DNA of 64,000 bases from Leishmania infantum JPCM5. Lineage: Eukaryota > Euglenozoa > Kinetoplastea > Trypanosomatida > Trypanosomatidae. Both the position numbers and the translations under genes were made by a program. The notes beneath the pieces were generated by a model. That model did no database searches, was not told the DNA's origin, and was given only the letters and a program-made list of their open reading frames with translations. The stretch is from assembly GCF_000002875.2 (NCBI RefSeq), contig NC_009413.2, positions 677,323 to 741,322 of the forward strand. Reading direction: 5' to 3'. Each line of letters opens with the position of its first letter. Position 1 is the first letter of the stretch. Shown here piece by piece: positions 18,081 through 29,452 of this stretch.

Positions 18081-21059
18081 ACGGGCACATGCACGCAGAC
18101 AAAAAAAAGTAAGAAAGGAACCCTTCGTGGTGCACACGCATATATAGATCGATCTCTCTATATGCAAAGGGAGGCATGAGAGGCATTCGGTTCGCTTAGT
18201 TGTGTTCCGCGCGTAAACGAAAAAAGAGAAGAAAGTTCGCAAAAAAAAAAGAAAAGAGAAGGAGAACAAGCGTGTGACAGGGCGCCCCGTTTTATGGGGC
18301 GGACATGAGCACACGACCACACACACACAAACACACAATCGAGCAAGAACAAAGACGAAGAAAAAAAAAGGAGGCACGGGAGGCTGAGAGGTGTGCATGT
18401 GCGTGCGGATGGGGGGAGAGGGTACGGCACCTGAAAAAGCGTGTTCCTCCATCATACCTAGCAATGGCCGCATGAAAGCAAGGCGAATGAATACGGAGGC
18501 GCAGCGCAAGGCAGGAGAGAGAGGTCACTGTGACTCTTCCCGTCTCGTTCGCTGCACCTCACTCCCTTTCTGTTTCTCCGCAACGCTCTTTTCTTCAAGA
18601 GGGAGCGCCAGCGAGACACAGCCACGGCACGCACGCACGCACACATACGCCCTCTCCCCTCATCTTCACGACACACAAACAAAAGCACGTGAGAAAATCG
18701 CATCCAGTCAAAGGCAGCCCGCTCTTCCTCTCTCCTGCAGTTTCGATAGCGATCCCATTACCATCGCCCTCATCTGAGTACTCCTTGAACGAGAAAACAA
18801 TGACGTTCATCAAGCTCACCGCAGATGGTGAAGACGAGTACGTCACTACACGAGAGACAAGAAGAAACGGCCACAGAAAAGAAAGGGGGAGAGGCACAGG
18901 CAAGGAAAGGAGGAGGAGCGCGAGTGCGCGAGATGCCTCCGGCGTGATAGAGCAGAGCTCACCTCCTTTCCGCCCTTTCTTTTTTTTTCGTGAATCTAGC
19001 AAAGGCCGTTTACTTAGCCACACATGGACAACGTCAGGCGAGGGAGAAAGAAAAAAGAGAGAGAACAAATGGAGGGAGGAGGGAACAAATCGAGGCCTTT
19101 GAAAGCTGAGAAAAAAAAAGAATTCGATGCAGTGTACAACACTCGGCAAAGCAAGAAAAAAAACGAAAGAAAAGAGCGAAATAGAAGAAAGAACAAGAAA
19201 ACAAACAAGAACAACAACTAAAACCAATTAGCAAACACACACACACACACACAGGCAGGCAGGGAGGCAGGCAGGCAGGCACGCACGCACTCTTTCGGTA
19301 AGCAAAGAGGATGAAGGGAGTGTAAAAGAGAGCAGGGAAAGAAAAGCGGACGAGGCAAAGATGGACAGCAGCAGCAGCGCAAAAGACAGCCACCCACATG
19401 CACACGTACACCTGGAGTGAAAACAGAACTGGCCCGCAAATGGTGCGGCTTAAGTAAGAGGGACAAAGAATGGGCGCGCTTACAATCTTTCGAGCCTGAC
19501 GGCCAGAATGATCACAAGAAAACAGTCTAAAGAGATGCATATATTCTTCTCGGCATTGACACTCTCTTCATATTTTTTTCCCTTCATGAGTTCAAGCTTC
19601 TGGCAGCGATGGAGTGGGGGGATGGGGGAAGAGATAGAGACGCAGGCGTTACCTCATGAGTCGCTCTAGTCAAGCAACATGCATGCATGTCGTCACCGTG
19701 GAATGTTAGTCGTCGCGGCAAATCCGAAAAAAAAAGTATGTTCATACCAGATAGGTTGCCCAACGCGTCTTGCACTGGCTGCCACGAGACACAAGGTGTG
19801 AGTGGCAGCAAGCATACACTTGCGCCCATTCCCTATCATGACAAGCCAGAAACCAAAAAGAGTCTTCGCTTTATCTTCGTCGTTTCTGGCTTTTTTTTTT
19901 GTTTTCGTCGTGCGTACCACTTATTTGCCGTTTCCAGTTTACCTCACACCTCTTCCTCTATGTTCGATATGCGTCGCCGTGTGTGTGCGACTTTTCGAGC
20001 GGGCCGTGAAGAGGCGCACGTGCCCCCCGCCCCCCGCTCTCACGCACACGCGTGACCGAGTCTCATCAGTGTGCAGAGCGAGCGAGCGAGCGAGCGGGAA
20101 AAAAAAAGCATTCAGAGCGCCGATAAGACGGGCATATATGAAAACACACACGAGCGGTGAGAACTGAAAAGGGGGAAAACGCAGACATCCAGCCAGTTGT
20201 ATAACGAGCATACGAAGACAAGAAAGAAGAAGGAGTGAGAAGACAGAGGAGGGTGGGGGTCCGCAACACAAGAGAAGAATCGAAGGATCATGAAGAACCA
20301 AACGAAACGCTCCAATACATATACACACACACGAATACGTTTATTTAAGAAAAGAAATCACAGAGATAGGGAGGGCGCAGACGAAAACAGAAAACATAAT
20401 CATGAGAAAAGCCAGCAGGGGGAGGGGAAGCAAACAAAAAAAACGCTCCCCGATCACATCTATGCATGCACGATCCATCGACGGTGCTCCTACTCCTCCA
20501 CTTCTCTCTTGCGTACGTGAGAAGCTGAGGTGCCGGTGTATGGGAATGCCTTGCAAGCAATCATTTTTTTTCAGTTTGCGTCTTGTGTGCGTGTGAGAGT
20601 TTGTGAGCTTTTTTGCCTTTTTTCCTCGTGTATGCACGATAGAACAACCGATGGTGTCGTACCGACAACAACATGCGATCAAAAGCACAAGGAAAGAGAA
20701 ACGATGAAAAGAACAAAAGAAGTTCGAGCAAAAAAAAATCGTGAAAGATCACGCGAAAAAAAAAGAGAGGGAGCTGGGGAGGGGAGGGGAGAAAGAGCCA
20801 TCCTGTCGTCATCCCAAACGAAAAACAAAATCCTTGACACTGGACAAAAGCGCCAGGAACACAAGACATCCTGCGTGCCACTGCAGGTGAATGGGGGGGG
20901 GGGCGGATGCCCCCCCGGATGCGCTTCTTCCTCTGTCTTCTGCTGCCGCCGGAGAAAGAGAGAGGTGCACGAGGAGATTAAAAAACCTGCGGCATACACC
21001 CCTTCCTCCAAAAAGTAAAAGCAAAGATCAAACGGAAGTGCAGCTCAGCACAGTCTTTA
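18081..21059. other. Intergenic spacer
   Basis: No gene is supported. An imperfect AT-rich hairpin (gcatatata ... tatatgc, 18139-18166) lies about 60 nt from the conserved element at 17967-18080, echoing the 30-nt palindrome beside the other copy. The A-rich tracts and Arg/Lys- or Phe-rich short frames are typical of non-coding kinetoplastid spacer. Confidence 0.5.
19231..19290. repeat. Compound microsatellite (CA)n-(GGCA)n-(CGCA)n
   Basis: A CA run passes directly into ggca and then cgca tetranucleotide repeats, in the spacer between the MFS genes. Confidence 0.8.
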
Positions 21060-21472
21060 TTTTCCCTTCCAAGGTGCCCGCTCTCCCACACACGGCATGC
21101 AGTCTACGCTGGAGACGGTCTGTCACAGGCCCCATCCGCCTGGTGCGAAGCGGCCGTAGGCCGCACGCGTTACGGCAATGCGCCGACTCCGCCACCTCAG
21201 CGCGGCCCCCTGCCTCTAACGCTGGCCGCCCACCCGCCTCGCAGGTCGCCTCACAGCCGCCTCCACTGCGCTGGCCGCCCCCGGGGGGCATCCCCTCCTC
21301 GGAGTGGGTCCGGCTCCCTTCACCAGCAAGGGCAGTGAGGGCCGGGCGAGACACACGCTCAAGCCACCCTGGCACTCTGCAAATCATATGAATGGTACAG
21401 ACGTGCCCAGCGTCTTTGTAGCTGCTTGCACCTGTCACCACCGCAAGTGGTTCGGCATGCGGCAGGGATAGG
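21060..21472. repeat. SIDER-like repeat, truncated copy; one arm of a perfect 413-bp direct repeat
   Basis: I compared all 413 bases with 44043-44455 line by line and saw no difference. Sequence diverges on both sides (gtgtgcgg versus atgactgc on the right). Unlike the 44-kb copy it lacks the outer segment containing cacacagagtggggg. It lies 290-700 nt downstream of the stop codon of the first array MFS gene, in the position expected for a 3'UTR SIDER. The diverged relative is at 3370-3915. Confidence 0.7.
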
Positions 21473-21758
21473 TGTGCGGGTGTGAGTTGGAGGGGGGAGG
21501 GGCGTTCTTGGCTTCAGCAGACAGAGTGGCTGCAACGGGCCCTGCAGCCAAGCTTGCGGTGACTCTCGTCCTCAGAGTACAGGCTAGGATGGAAAAATAA
21601 GAGCGTTCACCTTCGCTGCACCTTTTTTGCGCAACGATGTAAAGCTATTTTCACCTGGGGGAGCCGAAGGGCGGAAGAACGAGGTAGGTGCCCGCCTGAA
21701 TCACACAGGTAATGGGAGGGCCTCCTCCTTCCGAGCGCTTCAAAAACATGGGGATCGC

Positions 21759-23705
21759 TTACTGAAGGTCTTCTGCGCGAATAGGCTCAACGCTCTGGCT
21801 GCGTTTCTCCGCACGTGCAGCGGCCTTCTCAGCGCGGTGCTTGAGAACGAACCTTCGGTAGCGCAGATGGAGCCATGTGCTACCGACAATCGCCGTTGCG
21901 TTCACACACAACAGGATAATCATGCCGTTGGCGACACACTTCTTGCCGGCGCAGACGGGGTAGATAGGGGTCCTGCCCGCAGCCAAGTCGGCATCGCGGT
22001 TCGCCTTTGCCTGACGATCATACATCTCACCGTAGCCAAAGCGATTTAGCGCAATGACTGCAATGAAGGCGCCGACGTACATGAAGTTGTAGTGCTTGCC
22101 GATGTCCTTGGCGAACAGCGTGCGCACCGTCAGCGCCGTGCAGGCCCAGCTGAAGCCGTTGCCGAAGGAATCGAAGAAGAAGCCAATAACGATGGCCTTC
22201 GACTCGAGTGGGAGGGCCAGCAAGAAGATGAGGCCGACCACCATGCAGATGGAGGCCACCGGATAAACGATGGTGATGACCGGGCGCGTCTCGGAGGGCT
22301 GGCGGTTTATCATGAACTCGAGGATACCCATGGACAGGCGGCCCAGCGCACTCGCCACGCTGATGATGGCAGAGTACATGGTGTTCGTCTTTTTTTCGTA
22401 TTTATTATTCGATAATGACTGGTAGATCTGAGCCGAATTGAAGGCCATGACCATGCCGCAGCCCCAGGTCGCCATCGTGTTCCACCAGCACAGCCAGATG
22501 TCGGGGCGCTTGAGGCTCTGCCAGAAGGTCGTCTGATACTGCGGATCCTGGTCGGAAATCATCATGCGCGCCTTGTTCTCGTCCTCCAACATCACGGCAT
22601 CCTCGGAGTCGACTTGCCGGTGCGCCAGCACCTCATCAGAGGAGTCCGACGTTTTCTTTCCCTTTTTGTCGACCTCACAGTGGGCGTCCTTCAGGTACAG
22701 CTCACCAAGCGCGTTCTCATCCTCGGCCATTTCTTCGGCGGTGGGCTGCAGCACACGCTTCTCATCCTCGTTCTCGAAGCTCATCACCTCGTCCCCCGGG
22801 TAGTCGGGGAGGTCTTTGCTAGGCTCCTTCTCCATCCCGCCCAGAAACGGGAGCGGGGCCGCCATGAGGCCCAGGCATAAGACGAGCACTATGATCACGA
22901 CCGTGTTGCCCATGCGCGCCGAGTCGCTCGGGTTTGCGTAGGCTACACAGAAGGACTGCACTGTCAGGTAGGTGACAAGCGCAATAATGATGCCAAAGCC
23001 AAGGTAGAAGCGAGTCATCGGCGGGTACTGCGTCAGGTAGGCGCGCTCCGTCAGGCGGCGGCGCACCTGCATCTTCTCCGGCACGCGGGTTTTCTCGTGA
23101 TCAAGGATGTGGTAGGGAGGAAAGCGGATAAAGATGACTGCCACGGTGCCTATGCAGACAATAAGCGCTGCCATGAAGAACATGTAGTGCGCATCACTTT
23201 TCCGGAAGAAGCTGTAGTTGATGAGGGCCAGGATGGACGCACCAAGGCCAGTGAAGGTCTTCATGATGGCCACAACAGGGCCCTTCGTCAGCGGAAAGCT
23301 GCCGAGCACGGCCATTAAGGAGCCCGTGTCGAAGGAGGAGCAGCCAAGGTTCATGATGGCGCAGAAGACGGCGAGCGTGGGAACGTTACCCTTGATGTTG
23401 CCGTTGAAGGCGAGGGCGTAAAGAAGCGCACCGAGAGCGTTGAGCGTACAGGCACACATGCACACCCACATGGGGCCCATGTGATCAAGCAGCATACCAA
23501 ACGGAAACGTGATGAAGCCGATAACGATACCTATCGTGGTAATCGTGGTCAGGTCCGCACCGGTCAGGTTGAACATATCTGCAAGGTTTTTGCTGATAAT
23601 GTTGAAACCGTAGAAGGTGGACATGCATGTACTGGCGCAGACGCCTCCAACGAGAATGAGAAAGCGAGAGATCTCGCTGATCCGGTAGTCTGCTGGAGAC
23701 ACCAT
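21759..23705 (-). CDS. Nodulin-like MFS transporter, array copy 1, 648 aa
   Basis: Start ATG at 23705 (MVSPADYRISEISRF). The frame could be extended three codons to a TTG, but ATG is preferred. About twelve membrane helices fall in two groups around a charged loop (residues about 290-385, many Glu/Lys/Asp). Family motifs are Phe-Tyr-Gly-Phe-Asn, Gly-Met-Leu-Leu-Asp-His-Met-Gly-Pro, Asp-Pro-Gln-Tyr-Gln-Thr-Thr-Phe-Trp and Asp-Ile-Gly-Lys-His-Tyr-Asn-Phe-Met. The body is the same as copy 2, but the last 15 or so residues (Arg-Ser-Gln-Ser-Val-Glu-Pro-Ile-Arg-Ala-Glu-Asp-Leu-Gln) are unique. Its 3' flank, with a SIDER-like repeat at 21060, is also unique. A possible splice acceptor is the AG at 23774-23773, after a pyrimidine tract read from about 23795. 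Substrate unknown. Confidence 0.9.
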   Translation of the reverse strand: MVSPADYRISEISRFLILVGGVCASTCMSTFYGFNIISKNLADMFNLTGADLTTITTIGIVIGFITFPFGMLLDHMGPMWVCMCACTLNALGALLYALAFNGNIKGNVPTLAVFCAIMNLGCSSFDTGSLMAVLGSFPLTKGPVVAIMKTFTGLGASILALINYSFFRKSDAHYMFFMAALIVCIGTVAVIFIRFPPYHILDHEKTRVPEKMQVRRRLTERAYLTQYPPMTRFYLGFGIIIALVTYLTVQSFCVAYANPSDSARMGNTVVIIVLVLCLGLMAAPLPFLGGMEKEPSKDLPDYPGDEVMSFENEDEKRVLQPTAEEMAEDENALGELYLKDAHCEVDKKGKKTSDSSDEVLAHRQVDSEDAVMLEDENKARMMISDQDPQYQTTFWQSLKRPDIWLCWWNTMATWGCGMVMAFNSAQIYQSLSNNKYEKKTNTMYSAIISVASALGRLSMGILEFMINRQPSETRPVITIVYPVASICMVVGLIFLLALPLESKAIVIGFFFDSFGNGFSWACTALTVRTLFAKDIGKHYNFMYVGAFIAVIALNRFGYGEMYDRQAKANRDADLAAGRTPIYPVCAGKKCVANGMIILLCVNATAIVGSTWLHLRYRRFVLKHRAEKAAARAEKRSQSVEPIRAEDLQ

Positions 23706-26089
23706 TTTCTTCAAGCTTCAGTCACCGAGAGGAGGGAGGTGTGTGTGTGTGCAAGGCACGACTGGGCCAAGACTGGGAGAGGAGGGAGGGGTGGGGCGGA
23801 GTTCTACGTCGCTGTGTAGTTTTCTCACGTGCGGCGAGGGCCGGTAGTAAGAGAGAGGGTGGGAGTGCGCATAGAACGGTGATAAGTATCGGACGCGTAA
23901 CGACAGCAGACGGGTTCGGGAGAGGGAAGCGCCACAAGACTTAGGGTCAAAGCAGAACAGTCGAGGCGGCAAACAAGGAAGACGAAATCCACCAAAAAGA
24001 AAAAGAAAAACAAAGGAAAAATTGAGGAAAAAAAACGAAAAATCAGAGAGAGTTTCAAATATACACACTCGCACACAGAGAGAGAGAGAGCGCCAAGGTC
24101 GAGAGGAGCTTCGAAGGCCATGACAAAATATCCCCATGTCGATGTGCAAACAGGGGTGGGGCAGACGGAGAAGACAAGGCGAGAGAGAGGAAGGAAGAAA
24201 GGAAGGGGCAGCGGGTGAGCGTGAAAAGAGAACGAGGTAGGACATGAAGCCGCACAGGATTCCCAGCCCCTTTTTTTTCCGCGTGCACTGCCGTGTTAGA
24301 GGGAGGAGGTGAATTAGAGGCACCAGCACTTCGCACGACTCACATGCCTGGTTAGTGCGCCCTTCGGCTCCGCCTCAGCTTTCACCCTTACGAAGTGCTT
24401 CGTGAAGTTTGTATGTTTTTTTGTTGTTGTTGTTGCTGTTGTGGCTGCGCCTCACTGCTTTGAATGGCTCTGCGCACCACAGCTGCATTGGATGCCTTCA
24501 TGAATGGTTCAAGACCAAGGAGAGAGAAAAGAATGATGTGCGTCATTGTGAAGTCCCTCCGCATCGCCGACGTCTGTCGAAGAGCGGTGTCTTCAAGTGG
24601 CGAATCGAGAACTATGTGTGTGCAGAGCCCCTCTCGGTCTTTCTTTTCGCCCCATGCAGGTGTGCACGCGTACATCGTGCACACCAGCTCCACTGCCGTA
24701 GCCTCCCCAGAGGTGATTTACCCAGTTTCTTCGAATGTCGGACCGAGCACGCAGAGTGATGCTCTACTTTTCTTTCTTTCCTCGTCGGCTTCGTTTCGCT
24801 TGATCCTGTGCCTTGCACTGGCACAGACACTCGGTAAAGGAGCTGAAGACGCACACGGGCAGAACGGCAAACCACACAACGCACACGAGCGAAAAAAAAA
24901 AGGCGACCGCAAAAAAGGCTCAGTCAGAGAGAGGAGGAGGAGGAGGAGGGCGGAGGGGATAGCGGGACCGCCGGAACGCAAAGTTAGCATGACGACAAAC
25001 GGAAGCCGTGAGTGCAGCGGCACCAAAACATATTACGACGGCACATAATGATAATACTAAGAGAAGTACACAACTCCAGCAAGGACACACACACACACAC
25101 CTACACCTACCAGAGTGCTCGCGCACCTGCAGAGGGAGAGACCAAGGCGTCAAGGGAAATCGAAAGTACACACGCATGCACCCGTTCTGTGAACATCACG
25201 ACCAGCGCATCTATGAAACTCACAGATGAAAAACATGATGTCTACTGATGGTCGACCTGTGTGAACCAGTGAAAGTTGCGCCAACATAAAACGTGTAAAG
25301 GGAAGGGCAGGTAAGTTGTGAGAGAGCGAAAAAAAAAAGAGGTGTGAGTCGCTGAACGAACAACACCGGAGAAGCAAGAAAGAAAGCACCTGTGAAGAGA
25401 GCAAGAGAGCATACAAAGAAAAAGATGTGCGCTCGTACATGTTGGTGCCTGAGACGTCGTGGACAGCGGCGCGAAGGTGCCACACAAGCAGCACACATAG
25501 CCACCACTCATGGTACTCGCTGTTTATGGTGAGAGGAAAGACTAAAAGGAACAAGAAAAACGAAGAAGGGGACGTAAAAGCTCGACAGACAGGAGAGAAG
25601 TACACACATATGCATCGACATATTTGTAGACGCTATCCATACAAATAAAAAACGAACGAAAAACAACAGTAGACGGCAGGCGAGGTGGAAAAAAAAACGG
25701 CACAAGGTTTAAGTGGGTGTGTACGCGCGACACGGCGTTCGGGGCAGACGACAAGTGAATGGCTGCTTTGTACAAGACACCGATAACACAAACGAAAAAA
25801 AAAACGGGAAACTACTTCACAGCGAGCGCCAGTGGGAGAAAAAAATTCTACCCAGACAGCTTAGCAGCAATGTACCCACCAAGAACACCACCAACAATAA
25901 AACGAAGCCACTGTGAGAACACAACACAGACACGGCGACAGGGAATTTCTTTTTCTCCCTCACCTAGCCACTCCGTCACAAATCAGTCACCCAATAGTCG
26001 CATACAAACACAGTTTTCATGTCTCTGTTTCATCACGGCCAAGTTCTCGTCGTCCAGGAGGAGCAATCCTTCCATCGCAATCGGGCACG
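23706..26089. other. Array spacer of unit 1, right-flank part of MFS copy 1 (5' side)
   Basis: No gene is supported. Immediately beyond the start codon are pyrimidine tracts on the minus strand suited to trans-splicing (23775-23800, 24075-24090). GTT repeats occur at 24421-24437, GGA repeats at 24931-24950 and a CA run at 25086-25099. Everything here is duplicated in unit 2. Confidence 0.55.
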
Positions 26090-27240
26090 CACCTGATGGG
26101 CTCTTAGTGTCGTTGTTCACCTTTGGATGTGTGCTGCGCAATCGGCGACACACGCGCATGGGTGGACCGCATGCCTTGATCCAAGCAGGGCCGCCTTCAG
26201 GGTCCCGCTCGTGGGCGGAGGCCGTGGCGTCTGCCGTGCGGGTAGAAGGGGGTGGCGATCAAGGGGGCATGCCGGGCGAGCGCAGCAAGGAAGTCGGCCA
26301 CACGCAGGCCAGGGCCCTCCGAGACCTTGCACGCCCTGCCTGCATGCCATGCCTCTCCCTCGGTCGCCACAAGCCGCGGCATGCCGTAATGTGGCGTGGG
26401 GACTCGCCTCATGCGCGTCTGGAGGACTCGCTGGTGCCATTCGAGGGTGCTCCCGTCATGCTTCCGGCATCTGCGCCTCATCAGCGCAGGCCCGGCCGGA
26501 CGTAGAGGTCACCGCACGCTCCGCACACATGCGCCGAGTAGGGGGGGGGGGCTGATTCGTATATTGGGTCTCCTCGCGCCTTGTTCGCCCATCGCTCCTG
26601 CTCTGCTCACGTGCGCATGCCTTGTCTGGGTGTGATACGGCATGCCGGCTGTGCTTGGCAGCACCTGCGCACAGTGCTCGCATTCCTGCGCCCTCGGTGC
26701 CTGTTTCAGGACGACGCTGCTGCCTGGGGGTGGGGGAGAGGGCGTGGCTGGCCCGCTTGACCACACGTGCCGTCCCACAGGTGGGGCGCCGCTATGCGTG
26801 TGTGGCAAGGCAGCAGGGGGCATCCCGCCCTCTGCTGAGCCCACAGGCCTTTCGCAGGCGTGGGTGTGTGGAGAGGAAGGGGGCCCGCGGAGAAGCATGC
26901 GCCAGCACAGCAGTAGGCAGCACACCATCCGCACCCCATGCCGCCACTGCCAGTCACCCGCCGTTGCAGGGATCCGCGGCGCGGGCAGGCGCCGGTGCGG
27001 GACTGAGCGAGCATGGTCTCCCGTCGCCTCGCAAGCGCAGCGTCCTTGCACTTCCGGTGTGGGAAGACTGCCGCCAGGTAAATAGCACAGCTCGTAGTGG
27101 GGTGTTCTCGGCGTATACGGGACTGCACGTCTCTTCGATACCGAGCCCGCTATGGCCTGTCTTGTCAACACCAAGAGCGGGGCACTGCAGCCTGATACCG
27201 CGGTTAGGCGGCCGTCGTTATCAGGCAGGGAAGCAGTGAC
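26090..27240. repeat. GC-rich island in array spacer, unit 1
   Basis: About 1.15 kb is clearly richer in G+C than the A-rich spacer on both sides and contains at least six GCATGCC words between 26160 and 26650. It keeps long open frames on both strands (for example 26509-27276 minus) because stops are rare in GC-rich DNA. None of their translations resembles a protein family I know, and no reverse-transcriptase or endonuclease motif is visible. It may be a degenerate mobile element or an eroded gene, but this is unresolved. The same block recurs at 33806-34955. Confidence 0.5.
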
Positions 27241-27815
27241 GAGAAGACAACGCTGAATACAAGAATCCTCGGCCACAGTGCATTCAGCGGTGCGTTTTGT
27301 TTTGTACTTTGTTTCTTGTCGCTTTCCTTGCCCGCTACCGTGAGCAGCGCCGAATCACACAAGCATGCACTCTCAGGGGGGAGGGCTGAGAACAGCAACG
27401 GCTTCCTGGTAAGTGGAGGGAGAACATAGCGAGATGAGAGAGAGGCCCACGGGGAGAGATAGGGAAGGCCAAAGCCTGCAGCAGAGAAAGAAGAACTTGA
27501 AAAGGAATGGCGCGAAAGAGCAACTTGAGAACATGAAAAAAGGCGAAATGCGATCATTGTGACATAGATGGAAGGGCGCACACTCAAAAAGCGCCAAAAA
27601 GCAAATTTGGAGGAGGGAGGTACGCTCACATTAGGAAAGGTGTGTGCGTGTGTGTTTTTGAAGGGCTCGAAAGAGGACAGAAAGGCGATTTAACAGAGTA
27701 CAATAGAAGCGGTGAGGGAGGGGCGGGGGAGGGGGGCGAGTTGAAGAGGAAGAGGGAGAAAACCGAAGAATCACGATTGAGAATGCACGGGCAGAGGCGC
27801 ACATACACACATTCG

Positions 27816-27839
27816 CACACACACACACACACACACACA
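27816..27839. repeat. (CA)12 microsatellite in unit 1
   Basis: Uninterrupted CA run, duplicated at 35531-35554 in unit 2 with the same length. Confidence 0.85.
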
Positions 27840-28211
27840 AGGGCACAAGGACGCTCGAGAAATGCCCACTACTCGATGTACAACGATGGAGGGGGGAGAA
27901 GCAAGTGAAGTACATGCGCCGGCTTCTGCTGACGACACGCAAGTCGGCAAGCATGTTCTCTCGCACCCCCTTTGGTCCTCGGCACATCTATGGGTTGAAT
28001 TCCTGGTGTCCGTGTCTGCCTCTGTGTGCCAGTATGGCGTGCCAAATGATGTGCATATAGAGAGAAATAGACACACACAGAAAAAGATTGAAAAAAAAAA
28101 TGACGCACGCAGAGCCGTCAATCGCGCTCGTAAAAAAAGACAAGCAGACGCACACACGATTACATACAAGAATATAGAAAACGAAAAAGCAAACGGTAGC
28201 ATCCAGATACG

Positions 28212-28239
28212 TACATATGCATACATATATGCATATGTA
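28212..28239. repeat. AT-rich inverted repeat, 11-bp stem with 6-nt loop
   Basis: Arms tacatatgcat and atgcatatgta flank acatat. It is the same type of structure as the palindrome at 11550-11579, here 1.2 kb beyond the stop of MFS copy 2. Unit 2 has the same hairpin at about 35927-35954. Confidence 0.75.
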
Positions 28240-29452
28240 TGTAGTGCGTGGGAGGGAGAAGGACTCAAGTTGTGTGCATCGACGCAGACATGCGGAGCGG
28301 TGAAAAAAAAAAGCGAGAAGGGTTCGCCGAGAGAAAAAAAAGGGAGGCTGATTCCCTCCTCTTTTTCGATCTTCTACTTTGCTCTCCTGCTTCTTCGTGA
28401 TGCTACCTAACATGTGCGCACGGTGCTCAGAGTGCCTGACACAACGAAGGAAAAACGAAAGCAAGAAATATACGCGTTTTAGGTGTCGAGTGTGCAGGTC
28501 CGGGTGCGCAGGGGCTCAAATCTGTCTTTTTTATTTTTGGCAATGATGCGCGGCAGCAGGGATCAAGACCATCCTCATCCGCGGCGGAGGAGGCGAAAAG
28601 AAAGCTCGCGAACACACACCCCAACATGCGGACATGCTCGCCACCGAGTCCTCAAAGGGAAGATGTGCCAGCGTAGGACAGGAACTCAGGAGCGAGCCAC
28701 AACGAAGAGAGCGGTGGGTGTGCGGAAACGGCGAAGCGGATCACAGCCAAGCACGGAAAAGGGAAAAAGGGGAAGAAACCTGTGCCAAGGTCTAGCGAAA
28801 GACGGACACCGAAAAAACGAAAGCAAACACGTGTCATTCAGACACTGTTACACTACCTGACGTATCAGTTTTTGTGTGTGTGCGTGCGCGCGTGCCGCAG
28901 GATAAAAGGCGGGGAGCGAATGAGGCAGACATGAGGGCAGTGAACGAGGGAGCGAGAAAGCGAAGAGGCGAGAAAGTAGGGGTGGATGGGGCACGGGTGA
29001 AGCACCACGCACGCACCTAGAGAATACCGCTGGTTAAGAAGCAAAAAGAATCGAAAATGCTCCTTCCCAACGCCTGTGCAGCGGCCTTGCGTCTTCCTCC
29101 GTCTCCTTCCACTCCCTTTGCGTGCTCGCCCATCGGCTTGCCCTCATGTTCGTTTCTTTTCCCTCCACCTCTTTCCCCACATGGACGCGCATCGCTTCCG
29201 CACGCGTCTTCCCATTCAGGCTGGATCTGCGAAGAGCCGCCATCAAAGAGGCGAAGGGCCAGCAGCACCACGCCTCTGGAGAAGTACAGAGAACCCGCAG
29301 CCATGCGCCCAAAAAAAGAGCACGACGGCACGCTTTAGCACAAAGAAAAAACGTGTTGAAGCAGAGTCGCAAAATACGCATAAACGGCCACAGTGTAAGA
29401 CACTGATACAGAGAGGCACACAGATAGAAACGCCTACGTGCGCTGGCGTGCC

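Larger units (their letters stand above)
27241..29452. other. Array spacer of unit 1, proximal 3' flank of MFS copy 2
   Basis: No gene is supported. It holds a CA microsatellite (27816-27839), a strong hairpin (28212-28239) and mixed purine tracts. It is probably the 3'UTR of MFS copy 2 and is matched by 34956-37166 behind copy 3. Confidence 0.5.

Noticed and set aside
23706..23714. Three-codon extension of MFS copy 1 (and copy 2) to a TTG
   Set aside because: TTG is not expected as a start here. The ATG at 23705 matches the copy 3 start.
24409..24440. Poly-Gln/poly-Leu frames over the GTT repeat
   Set aside because: A triplet microsatellite in spacer, read in different frames on both strands. 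No flanking coding signal.
26509..27276. 255-codon minus-strand open frame in the GC-rich island
   Set aside because: High GC makes long chance frames. A one-base run difference changes its end in the duplicate unit, and the translation is Pro/His/Cys-rich without motifs.
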